From Echinometra lucunter (taxonomy: Eukaryota > Echinodermata > Echinoidea > Camarodonta > Echinometridae), in the NCBI GenBank assembly GCA_029962745.1, contig CM057154.1:19472857-19536856 (forward strand): a stretch of 64,000 nt of DNA, read 5' to 3'. The notes under the pieces are model-generated. The model was given only the letters and a program-made list of their open reading frames with translations, did no database searches and had not been told where the DNA came from. The position numbers were made by a program, and so were the translations under genes. Of this stretch, positions 12,895 through 24,308 are shown piece after piece (the first letter of the stretch is position 1; each line of letters begins with the position of its first letter).

Positions 12895-13747
12895 CCCATT
12901 CGTGACAGGAATTATTTGAAGCCTAACTTGATCAGCTTTTATTCTTCAAATTGGCAACACCAACATTTTTATTTTATTGCTACATTTTTCTTATAAAACA
13001 TCATGTATCTGAAATAAAAATAAATTGACAGAAATTATGATGAAAAGTCAAAAAGTTGCCAATTTGCAGGGAAAAACGGTGATTTTAAACTTTCTATCAC
13101 ATTGCCAATTGAAGGATTTGAATGCTTATTTTCCTTTAAAAAATTTTCAGCATCAAACAATGATGGTAGTTGCACTCGTAAAGTTAGATTTTAATGATTA
13201 TGTACCGGTATCCATTTTAAATGCATGCTGCTTTTAAAGATATTAAATCTTTTAGATTTGCTAGAGATCTCAGGAAACCACCTTAATCTCCTCTGTCCTT
13301 GATGATATTGACTTTCTTTGGAATCAGGTTTTTCCCCCCATCAACGCCCATGGTTAGAGTTGACCATCTCTGTCCATGGTTATATGATACATGGGGGTAG
13401 ATTAAACCCATCACTCCTAAAACTCAGAAGATCTGTGTCTAATAGTCAGACTATCTGTACCTGTCAGAGTGAACATGATGTATGATAAGAGGTCAAAAAG
13501 TTGCTAATTTGCAGGAGAAAATAGTGATTTTAAACTCTCTATCACATTGTCAATTTAAGGATTTTCATGCTTATTTTCCTTTTAAAAATTTTCAGCATCA
13601 AACAACAAATATTGAGGCAGCCAAAATGGGAACAGTTTGTGTAGAATTTTTTGCTCTTTCTGCTCATGTATTTGGTATGATTTTCAGGGCTCTGCATCAA
13701 AAGTTATTAGGCCAAACCACAAAATGTGGACCTCTGTCACAAATGGG
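12895..13747. mobile_element. TTAA/CCCAT MITE, two overlapping partial copies
   Basis: The left end CCCATTCGTGACAGG follows TTAA (12891-12894) and the right end CTGTCACAAATGGG precedes TTAA (13748-13751). The inner part 'gtcaaaaagttgc ... cagcatcaaacaa' occurs twice (about 13047-13160 and 13492-13604) with about 330 bp of unrelated sequence between. A 5' part and a 3' part of the family are therefore joined around a spacer. Confidence 0.7.
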
Positions 13748-13751
13748 TTAA

Positions 13752-15299
13752 AGTATGCACACCTGGGACGGAAGCCATACAGTACATGTAGCATCCAGTG
13801 CCCAGTAGAAGAAGTGCATAAATGCAAATTATGATTCAGTTTATGATTTTTGAAAACATAAGCAAATAAGTTAATAGCCTCTCACAGTCTTGGTGTATTT
13901 TGTAGATAAAATATAGTCAACTGAAGAAAAAAATAATAAAACTTTTAGGAATACTTTTCTAGCAAAGCACATGTATCCCTTGTTCAGCTTCAGGTATCTA
14001 TCAAACTCACTTTCTCCTGCAAGGTACACTGAAATACCAAGTTCCCTTGAAATCACCCCCCCCCCCCCCCCCGTCACAATTTTTATGCAGGTTTACACGA
14101 GTTCTTTCTGATGAATTGTTCATTATTATTGTCAAGTAGTTATTTTATGGCACAATTATATGAAAATAGAATTGTGGGAGGTGATTTATTGCAAATGCAT
14201 TGTAAAGTGTTGCTGAAAGGCATTACCTCATAAAGACCACCTGTCTCTTGAAAATCAGCTTGTGTGAACCCAAATAGGAACATGCAAAGTGCATTACAGG
14301 GAATCAATCATAAATGAAATTTAAAATAAGAATAAAAATATGAGCATATGACAATCATTCACAGTGATTCATTTCATATACATCTTCATTTTGATCACTC
14401 TATTAAACTTTATAAAAGTGAAAAATACAAATTGTTGTCAATTTAAAGGGGCAAAGCTAATTCATTTGGACCTTTAGAAAACTCAGAACAAAATTGCATA
14501 TGTGGGATTTTGTCTCACACAGAAATTAATACTGAAAAAAAATGCAATATGCAAATTTATATTATGAAAACTCAAAGTAAATCTTTGTAAAAAACAATGA
14601 CATCCATCATCTGACAAAAACTCTACACAATTCCTTTCATCAAAGCCCAATAGACAATTGCACATGTACAAAGAAAAAAAAATAAGATTTTTTTTTAAAA
14701 AAGAAAAAACAGTTAAATTGGAAAATTTCATGCAGAAAACATTCATTGTGTATTCAGCACACAATGCAACTGCAACAGGCTGAAAACCATTAAATGGCTA
14801 AACCTGTGCATGTCAATAAGTGGAGACACAAAGTCGCCACATACTTGAAGAAAAAAATGTGTGCACACAATGTGGCACCACAAAGTCTCCTTATAATGTG
14901 AAGGCGCCTTTATAGTTGTCAATATAAATCCCTTGATTGGAAATTAACAGACAGAAAAATATGTTTTTCAGAAGGCTCCCAAAGGATATTCTCAGCAAGT
15001 TTTTTCATTACAATTCAACCATCTCAGCAAGTAATATAAAGGATGTGTAGCAAGAAGTATGACAAAGACACTTTTTTTTTCTCAAAGCAGTGTTGCTGCC
15101 TGTTGCCATAGTAACAAAATTATCTACATATTTCAGTAGCTACATCTACCAATATACCAAGTACAATAACCAGGCGAGTACTTGCTTTGTATACCAAACT
15201 GTAAATGGAGGTAGGACTGAAAATAATTACAAATGCAGCACGAGAATAAGTTCATTATACTATCCATCCACACTCGAGTGATGAGGCTGTGTGTATCTA
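13752..15299. other. Intergenic, no gene seen
   Basis: AT-rich, with a C homopolymer of 16 at about 14057-14072. No exon-like stretch recognised. Confidence 0.4.
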
Positions 15300-15309
15300 T
15301 ACAAAGCAG

Positions 15310-15740
15310 CAGATTATGGGGGTTTCCATGACGATCTGATAGTAGGAATCTTTAAATTACGCTCTTGGAATTTTCTCTCAAACCACAGTCTGTTCACAAG
15401 ACTAACCCTTCTTTGGGCAGAGGCTGGTGGGACCTGGATCCTACATGTCTTGCATACATAAGAGAAATACCCCTCAACATCCATCTACCTGAAGATCAAT
15501 TGGCAGCATATTATGAAGGGTTTCCATGACAATGTGAAAGTACAGGTAGTACGATTCGTGAAATTAGGCTCTCAAAATCTTCTCTCAAAACACAGTCTGT
15601 TCAAAAGACTATAGTAACCCTCCATCAGTCAGAAGCTAGCTGGTGGGTCCTACATGTGTCTAGCATATGTGAGAAAAATATTCCTCCTCCTCCTCCTCGC
15701 CAACGACCTGTAGATCAATGGCAGCGACTTGATAGGGGGT
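15310..15740. repeat. Diverged tandem duplication, unit about 210 bp
   Basis: 'ggtttccatgacgatctga', 'cacagtctgttca...aagacta' and 'ggtcctacatgt' recur in the same order from 15318 and 15518; a third start (gggggtttctatagg) follows at 15735. Confidence 0.75.
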
Positions 15741-16570
15741 TTCTATAGGGTGTAGGAAGGGTACCGGTAGTAAGAACCGTGAGTATGGGGTATTGATGTT
15801 CTTCCTCTTCCAAAGTGCGATCTACTTGCACTTGCAGATCCATTGCAGTTACACTAAAGGATGGTAGATATAAGACGCTGTAAACAGCAGCAGTTCACAA
15901 TGTGTAATGTGTTTCACCATTTCATCAAGAATACCATTTTTCCATATGCCTTCTTTGCAACTGTTGATTCTTACATGTATCTTTTTAAAATGCAATTTCA
16001 TTGTGCCATTGTAAACATGAATAAAAAAAGCTTTGGCTGCTTTTTATGTGAAATGATGTTGTATTTAGATTTAACATGCTTCCAACTGCATTAATAGAAA
16101 CATTAATGTTAGAAGTGAATGGCAAGTAGGAGGAATTAAAAAGCTTTGGTCAACAAAAGACCCAACGGTGCAGATCGGCCTAAAAGTTTACATACAAAAC
16201 TTCACTCATTCTATTTCATAGGATATCCATGTACATATACATCGAATAAAGATCACCGAGCAACTAGTATGTATAAGAATCATATACCTAAAATCATAAC
16301 TTGTAAATAGGTGAGAAAAACTGCTTTTCAACAAGGTGAGTATACACTTTATATAAGAAGGAGGAATATTTTATACTTTACATAAGTTGCATGAGTACTC
16401 ACTCATGTATTTGCTATGTGATACAGAAATTGTGAAGAACATTCCGCTTTATTTTTGCCTGAGTGGTTTACCACAGCAGTTTCCGGCAGCATAAGTGAAC
16501 AAAGCACTAGGTTTCCATGACGATCTGAGGGTGGAGGATATCTAGGGGAGAGGGGTGCTGGTACTTTTAC
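15741..16570. other. Intergenic, no gene seen
   Basis: No supported feature. A sixth-kilobase echo of the 'ggtttccatgacgatctga' motif recurs at 16511. Confidence 0.4.
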
Positions 16571-16574
16571 TTAA

Positions 16575-17995
16575 CCCATAGACGTACAGTGTCTCCTTTA
16601 GGAAACGCTTTGGCAGTATCTGTTGGTCCAGAATGATGGGCATGACACATTATACATGAGTAGAATGAGAAAAATTTGCTGAAAATTTTGAGTCCATTTT
16701 CGGTGACACGACATTTGCTCCGGCGACATTTGCTCCGCCGACAACTGCTCCGAAAATGACGACAAATGCTCCGCGACATATGCTCCGCCGACATATGCTC
16801 CGCCAACATTTGCTCCGCCGACAATTGCTCCGCCGACAATTGCTCCGCCGACATTTGCTCCGCCGACATTTGCTCCGCCGACATTTGCTCCGCCGACATA
16901 TGCTCCGCCGACATTTGCTCCGCCGACATTTGCTCCGAAACGACGACATTTGCTCTGGCGACATTTGCTCCGCCGACATATGCTCCGCCGACATATATCC
17001 TCCAAAACGACATTTGCTCCGCCGACATTTGCTCCGGCGACATTTGCTCCGCCGACATACCGCAGTATTTCTATATTTGCAAACTACTTTGCAGTTTGAG
17101 ATCTACTCTGATTTACTATGATTACTCTTATTTAGAGTGACCTATAATGATAAACATAATAAAGGCATGCCCTCAAATTCACTGAATGGTGTCGTGGGGG
17201 CAAGGTTCAAGTGTCGTGGTTTCCAAAACATTTCGGTGGAGAAATTGGCGGCGAGGCAATTGTCATCATCATTATCAATTGTCGGAGCAGAGTAGAATTA
17301 TTATCAATTTATTGATGATTATAATTAATTCGGCGGAGCAAATGTCGTCGTTTTGGAGCATAATTCGGGGGAGCATATGTCGACGGAGCAAATGTCGGCG
17401 GAGCAAATGTAGTTTTGGAGGATATATGTCGGCGGAGCAAATTTCGCCGGAGCAAATGTCGTCGTTTCGGAGCAAATGTCGGCGGAGCAAATGTCGGCGG
17501 AGCATATGTCGGCGGAGCAAATGTCGGCGGAGCAAATGTCGGCGGAGCAATTGTCGGCGGAGCAATTGTCGGCGGAGCAAATGTCGGCGGAGCATATGTC
17601 GGCGGAGCATATGTCGCGGAGCACTTGTCGTCATTTTCGGAGCAGTTGTCGGCGGAGCAAAAGTCGCCGGAGCAAATGTCATGGAACCCCATTTTCAATG
17701 TAGTATGATGTTGCATTTTCGAATTAGAGCAGCTTAAATGTAACTAATCATTAAAGTCTTTAAATTGCCAACACAGTGAATATTATATAATCCCCATTTC
17801 CGTGTTCAAATTGGCATTTTCCACTTAAATTTTGCAATCATAATTCATTTTGGTTCATGTTTTATCTATATTTATTTTTTGTAATGTAAGAGTGGAAAAA
17901 AATCTATGTAAGAGTGGAAAAAATAATAGATGTTGCCAATTTGAGGATTGAAGATGATTAATTTAGACCTCTGAAAAGCTCTGTACTTCTATGGG
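16575..17995. mobile_element. TTAA/CCCATAG MITE interrupted by a foldback element
   Basis: The ends CCCATAGACGTACAGT and TACTTCTATGGG are flanked by TTAA (16571-16574, 17996-17999). Without the 987-bp insert plus one 8-bp duplication, the remaining 426 bp matches the uninterrupted copy at 30837-31240 throughout. Confidence 0.9.
16702..17688. mobile_element. TU-like foldback transposon with 15-bp repeat arms
   Basis: The 987-bp element has two arms of about 358 bp (16702-17060 and 17331-17688) that are reverse complements and consist of about two dozen copies each of a 15-bp unit (consensus GCCGACATTTGCTCC, with ATATGC, AATTGC and CTCCGAAA variants in the same order in both arms). The ends are GGT....GACATTTGCTCC in each direction. 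The 270-bp middle is mostly unrelated, with a few decayed units near 17225-17290. It is flanked by an exact 8-bp duplication CCATTTTC (16694-16701, 17689-17696). As I recall, sea urchin TU elements have inverted arms with 15-bp tandem repeats and 8-bp target duplications. Open frames here are translations of the array. There is no transposase, so it is non-autonomous. Confidence 0.92.
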
Positions 17996-18155
17996 TTAAT
18001 AGTAAAGGAAACTAGTGCAGGATTATAATGAAAGGATGGATGGAACATATACTCCTTGGTTGGAAATGATTTCAAATATTGAATCATGTGTTCAAGTAGG
18101 ATTTGATTTGATAAGCTGGGGTGTTTGCCATAAATATTCTTCCACGCTCTGTTAA

Positions 18156-18644
18156 AGGCATTGGCTAACTTTGTGAGTAGCTGATTTTAAAAATTCTCAA
18201 ACTAAGATGAAACATGTGTATGAGCACTTGTATTTGTACTAAAAAACCCTAAACCAACCATAATTTGGAATGAAAAAGTGTAAGTCAGATGCAAACAGCG
18301 ATTTTATTATCCTTCATCTCACGAGACAATCATTAAGAGGACCACTTTGCTTGAATTTGAAAAAGCCGTTATGTGCCTCCCGCCGTGTGATACGCCAATA
18401 CATACAGTATGGTAAGGTGAGTCATACGCGCATGCGCACTCCTTATGTCTATTCTGTGCAACCCGACCCTCGTATATTTTTGAAACATTGGTTCACATTT
18501 TTTATATGTAAAAATAGTTCCTGTGGATATTATACTTTGAAACTTTCAGACTGGTATTTTTACACTATAGCCCTTATGTTTATCCCATTTTCAAGTAACA
18601 AAAAACAAGATTTTTCAAAATCATAACAATGTTAACCAATGTCT
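18156..18644. mobile_element. TTAA-flanked MITE, AGGCATTGG family, copy 2 (inverted)
   Basis: 489 bp, TTAA at 18152-18155 and 18645-18648. It is the reverse complement of 3401-3887 with scattered differences, and the 60-plus-codon frame starting at 18270 is kept open. Confidence 0.88.
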
Positions 18645-19640
18645 TTAAGTCATTTCAATAACAACTTGCATGCAAAGTATTAAAGCAATGAGGTGTACAT
18701 GTATATGGTCTTGCAATATAAAGTTAAGAAAATTTTCTTCTCAGATTCTTGTTGTAAAACAGCCTTTTTAGGGTCTCCCACACTCATCAGAAATAATTAA
18801 GTGTGTATTTAGCTTGTAAACTTTGTGTTCATACAGGGCACATTCATATCTCCCAACATTTCAGCATAAACTTTTTAATGACAAAATGGCACCTTGAGTG
18901 ACAGCATATTACCGCCTACATATTCATGATCATGTGAAATACACCAGAATTATTTGCAATTTGCACAGATAAGAGCCCTTTTTACGAAACAAAAGGTTTT
19001 CACCTAAAGTCCTTTCACAGACATGTAAAGATATAATTAGAAAAAGGGCTCTACCTCAAAAGAAATAGATATTATCTCTAATGCCTGATCATGTGTATTA
19101 TGGTTGCCATGGCAATTAGGGCCTTTCCCTCATGAATTTACCCACAGACAGAGATCTGCCATCTATTTCTGGCACAATGATCACCAGACATTAATTCCCC
19201 TCAACAAATCTTTTGTTCCTCCTGTCCACCGAAGCCTCCGACAAAAGCATTAAAGCATACTGTCGACACTTACATATTTCTCAATCGTTTTTGCACATGG
19301 CATGTTGGAACATTGCACGTAATCACGCGAGGTGTTATATTTGTTTTTAATCACACACAAGAGGCAAAGAGCTTCTTCACACATTTACACAGGGATGCTG
19401 GGAATTGCTGTCGATCAGTGATGATGCACACATGTGCAGATCATTATGAAGCACGCAACCACGAACAACAATGCAGCACGAGAAAATGAAAAATAACTTG
19501 TTTAGCTGTCCATGTGGGTTACACATGCTGCAACTTTTTTTTAATTGCATGTAGCTAATATTACACATGTAGGCTACATGTGTACATTGTCATTACAGAG
19601 CCAATTAACTATGTGTGTTATGAATAACATGATATACATG
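18645..19640. other. Intergenic, no gene seen
   Basis: No supported feature. Confidence 0.4.
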
Positions 19641-19654
19641 TAGCACCTGTTTGG

Positions 19655-19882
19655 AGCTGAGCGCGCTACTTTACTTACCCTCTCCTTTCTTAATTTCTTT
19701 CTTTCTTTTATTCTCACTCCTTTCCACTACCTCACTTTCTTTGTCTTTTTCTCTCTGCACCTTCTATTCCTCTCCCTCTCCTCCTCCCCCTCTCCCTCTC
19801 CTTCTCCCCCCCCCCCCCTCCCCCTCTCCCTCTTTCTCTCCTCTATTCTGCTTTTTCTTCCTCTAATTTCTTCTTCATCTCT
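19655..19882. repeat. CT-rich low-complexity tract
   Basis: (CTTT)n, (CCTCT)n and a C run; open frames are compositional. Confidence 0.95.
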
Positions 19883-20589
19883 CTCTATACATATAAAACA
19901 TCCACTCTTTTCTTTCCAACAGCTGTGCCAATCATCTTATGGGTTAAAAAAAACACTACCTCTTGTTCTTATTGAATCATTTTCTGCAACAATTTCCTTC
20001 ATAAACTGCAGGTAATGACTCGGTATAATTATGCTCCATAATCAGTTATTTCCAAGTTGTACATTATGGTACGTGTATTTCATTTCAAATTTAAACTCAA
20101 GTTAAGTCCTCATATACATAAAATCCAGTACTAAGGCATGAGTGTACCTTTCCCATTTTCTTTCAACCCCTTCTAAACCCGAGTTTAAAAAAAAATTACA
20201 AGAGACAGGTTCACAAGCAGGGTCAACAAGCTTAAGGATATGCTATCCCTGATGTCCAACCAATGGCAAACTGGCAAATTGGAGCTTAACCAGAAGATAG
20301 CCACTTGCATTATTTCATATTAAAGGAAACCGTTCAGACCTTGTGACTCAGCTCCTGATTTTGTTCTCATCGAAGATACAATGTGCCTTCAACACCACAG
20401 ATTTGAGATATATTTATACTGACATCAAAATGATAATAGTTACCTTTATAGCCAGAATTAGCAGTTCTTACCATCAGCTCATAGAAATACTTTGAGAAAA
20501 TTGATGACTGCTGCCTTCGTAAGGAAATTACATATTTCTAGGGAAAATCTGCCAAGCATGGAAGATATGATAGGGCACAGTTAATGATC

Positions 20590-21430
20590 CCTTAAAGCAT
20601 TTGCACAGCACGAATGTGAGGCACATCATCAGCAGAGAGCCCAAAGAGCGTTTTACCCAATGCAAAAGGATATAATGCCTTCTGGCACTGAATGGACAAT
20701 GCATTTCTGGATACAGAGAGGAAATCAATTGTGTGCAGAGAACCAGAGGGGCATTAAAAACCTACACTCTTAGAAAAACCATTAGGTCAGTTAAAACATG
20801 AACCAAATGTTATTTTTCCCCAAAAAAATGTATCTAAAAAAAAATATGGACATATTTTTTTGGTCAGTTCATATTTTAACCAACTTTTATGAAGGTGTAA
20901 GCAAAATGATAGGAGTTAAGCAATTCTGGCATTGAACAAAACTATGGTATGTATGTCTGAACATAGAAAAAGAATCTATTGTCTTTTTATAGCTGAAAGG
21001 GTGCTAAACTCTGCATAAAATAATTGGAATCAGCCCTTCTAGCTCTCAGTATACAATGTCTACCTGAATACAGGAAGCCAATTTTTTTTTTTTTTTTTTT
21101 TTTTGATAGCCAAAAAGGTACTAAACTCTGTGTGAAATGATAAGAGTTTAAAGCCTTTCTGGCTCTCAGCAGATCATGCATGTCTGAATACAAAGAGGCA
21201 ATTTATCGTTTGCTGAGAGCATGAATTGCTCTACACGTACACATGTAACTCTTTGCAAAATAATTGGAGTTAGCACCCTTATAGGCAGCAGATGACATAT
21301 CTGAATACAGAGGCATAATTCATCGGCTGCTGAGAGCCAGAAGGGCTTTAACTCTGTGCAAAATGATACAATTAATGCCCCTCTTGCACTCAAGAGACAA
21401 TGGCTGTCTGGCTACAGAGAGGCAAGGCTC
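20590..21430. repeat. Degenerate tandem repeat, unit about 85-125 bp
   Basis: The pattern 'actctgtg(c/t)aaaatgata ... tctggctctcag ... atgtctgaatacagagaggcaa' recurs about six times (near 20600, 20890, 21000, 21120, 21240, 21350). Diverged single units occur elsewhere (about 25345 and 53103). Minus-strand frames repeat Leu-Ser-Ala and similar words. Confidence 0.7.
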
Positions 21431-22430
21431 CAGTTCAATGACAATCATTGACAGGAATCAATACCTTCAAGTCATTCCCTCCCACCAGCATTGCATTATA
21501 TCCACTGATCTTTTATCATCAGTGACATGCATGTGTGCTCATTGCCAGATCTCGGACAACACTGCCATTTTCCATGGCAGCCTACCGTCTTGACAATCAA
21601 AATCTTCTGCAATGGGTGCAACATCATCCACCGGTACTGGATGCCATGGAGGGGGCCCGAGTGAAAAAAAAACATCTTATGAATGTGATCTGCTCATCAT
21701 CTGTTTGTCTTTCGCCTGACTGTAATTACAAGCAACGAAATGTCAAGGGGTAGAGTGCTATATTAAGCTTTAGTCACATTAGACTTGATACAAATGTAAA
21801 CACAAATTTTGGAACCTCACTATATGTATATTAATGTCGATCTTTCAACATTTGATGCAGTGCAATGGAAACTGCATACTGTATTGGTCCTGACCTGGTT
21901 GGATTTTTATTCCTTACAGCACAAAGACTGCTCTGGTAACAGTAACTGCTCTACTATTTACATAATTCCTCCCTTCAACTGTTCAATTCCACACTCTACC
22001 TAATTCTAATCTCTAAAACTAAATCTAACCTTCATGGTAAAACTCAACAGCAATCTAAGCCCTAATCTGATGCATGCGAAGTGAGATGGTAAAAAGCTCG
22101 GCAAACATACAACTATACAACTTACAAGAGGTGCAAATGGTGCAACACCAGCGGGAAAAACGGCCTCTGTCCACAGAGATACATTCTACTGCATTTGGAG
22201 TGGCTACTTGCAAAATAATAACAGATGAAATACATGCAATGCACATCTGTCCATGATGTGCAATGCATATCATGTCCAAGCTTTGCAGCGATACATGTAC
22301 AGTACATATCACTGTACACATACAATGTATGATTAAAGTTGGAACAGTGCTCTTGCATTCTTCCTCGTTCCATCTTGTTCCACCTCCAGATGGAAAACTT
22401 CCAAAGAAGAATGACCACAATTATATTTCT
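21431..22430. other. Intergenic, no gene seen
   Basis: No exon with splice context recognised; overlapping frames at 22055-22475 look random. Confidence 0.35.
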
Positions 22431-22578
22431 GGGCCCCGTTTCATAAAACTTGTTATCAATTACAAGTTGCAATAGCTGTTATAAGCTACTGAAATCCTTG
22501 CATCTGATTGGCTGAGAGCAAATTTGTCATAGAAATGTGGCAGTTGTTACAGGTAACAAGTTTTTATGAAATAGGGCA
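22431..22578. mobile_element. MITE, GGGCCC/TTTCATAAAAC family, copy 3
   Basis: Close match to 7355-7501 in the same orientation; the right end is TTTTTATGAAATAGGGC. Confidence 0.85.
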
Positions 22579-23870
22579 CTGATTGCCTGGAACTTAATTG
22601 GTAAGAGCATCCATGCCAGTGGAGATGGAAACCCTGGATTTATTCAATGACCCCAGAGCTCTTGTGAAGGCATACACCTCTGCCTGGGACTGGCATGGAA
22701 AATGCCTGCCACTCCACTGCTCTTTTCCCATTAGCTACAGGTAAAAATGTGCCGTTTTTGCTCGTCTGACGTCAAAATGAAGTGACACTACTGAAGTCCT
22801 CATACAAGTAGACATTTTGGACATTTGGAGTTTCTTTACAGTAATGGCTTGCATGACTTCAGATGCACTTGTTCAATTGTCCAAGGCAAAAAAAAAAAAA
22901 AAAAATCCATGGAGTCATACTAAAACAATATTGTATTAAATGAGTTAATTATCATCTTTAAAAGGAAGAACTTGGGGTAGAGGATAACAATCTGAAAATC
23001 TGCCTAGAATATGCAGCTAACCTTAAAAATACTAAAGTTGGCATACTTATTTAAATGTGTATGCTTATATCAACTGAACATAGATTGAACACCGAAGATG
23101 ACAAATTTTGTTTCGCCAATACTTGGAATGGACTGGATTGGTTCATGGTCACCTCGATGAATTTCACATTTTACATATGTGAATTCTTAAATTAAATTTT
23201 AAAATTTGAGTTTCAAACTTGTAATTTGAAATCAAGTTGTACAGGTGTAGTAGGTAACTTAGGTAAGCCCAATCATCCTCAGGGATCTCCCAAGTACTGA
23301 TCAGAGACTTGGAGGGTGGATCATGGTCAATTCAATGAATTTAAAAAGTCAAATTTCAAATCTAAATGGTGGGTTCAATATCTGGACTGCTTGTAGCAAT
23401 CACGTAATTGTTAGCACAATAAATGTGACCAATTGAATAGACTGACACTGTTATTATTTTTTATAATTTCGTTTCATTCCTCATGTTCATGATTATGTTA
23501 TTTTTGTATTTTTACTGTAATGGAATTTGATATTTGAATTGTAAATTGATCCTTTCAGCCTGTGCTGCTGATCAATTCCTGTATACCAATAAATGAAGTA
23601 AATAATAATAAATAAAAAGAAATTACAAAGTGCAAGTGGGTACTATATCTTCTTCACTTTCATGTGTGTAAATTATGCCCAAAGTGAAGATACATGTGCA
23701 TGTATCTCAGCAAAAAAAAACACTTAAATAAGTCATTTCTTACAAATTTGAGTTGCTTTTTGCGACCCTACTATTCCTATCAAGTTTCGTGAAACCATTC
23801 CACAACTTATGAAGACCGGACATACATTTGGGCATGTCCGTGTTATTTGGTAATTTGGTGTCCAAAAGCA

Positions 23871-24003
23871 GAGGCCTGTTTCTCAAAGCCATCTTAAGTC
23901 TTAAGTTTGTGGACATCCCATTGAAACATGTGTTAACTACAACACATGTCCCGATGGGTTGTCCAAGAACTTCGACTTATGACAGTTTCAAGAAACAGGA
24001 CCC
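23871..24003. mobile_element. Short inverted-repeat element
   Basis: The ends GGCCTGTTTCTCAAA and AAGAAACAGGACC are inverted, with an inner palindrome around ACATGTGTTAACTACAACAC. About 130 bp. Confidence 0.5.
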
Positions 24004-24254
24004 CGCTTACTAAATATTGTGGAGTTGGGGATGTACATTACCATCAACAACTTTGTTTTAACACATCTACATGTATCAAACAATTATCACTTAAATCTGA
24101 GATGTTGTAGGTAAAATGGGACAAACATACTAAGACTTGCTCTTACTCATTCACATTTATTACTAAACAGGTAGCATAAAAGTTTCCTTGCATGAGAAGT
24201 GCATCCCTTAGTACATGTATCATAAGTAAAGTCCAGAGTTTTCCATTATGTGGA

Positions 24255-24308
24255 AAATCCGCAAAAAATCCGCAAAAAAATCCGCAAAAAAAATCCGCAA
24301 AAAAATCA
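24255..24308. repeat. Short tandem repeat ATCCGCAAAAA
   Basis: Four units whose A run lengthens stepwise, suggesting slippage. Confidence 0.85.

Noticed and set aside
16702..17688. CRISPR-like array
   Set aside because: The units are 15 bp with no unique spacers, in inverted arms, in an animal genome; this is a foldback element.
16567..17737. Many overlapping frames of 75-183 codons with repeated Ser-Ala-Glu-Gln-Met, Arg-Arg-Ser-Lys-Cys and Ala-Pro-Pro-Thr-Phe
   Set aside because: The 15-bp unit is a multiple of three, so a tandem array stays open in several frames on both strands. These are by-products of the foldback arms.
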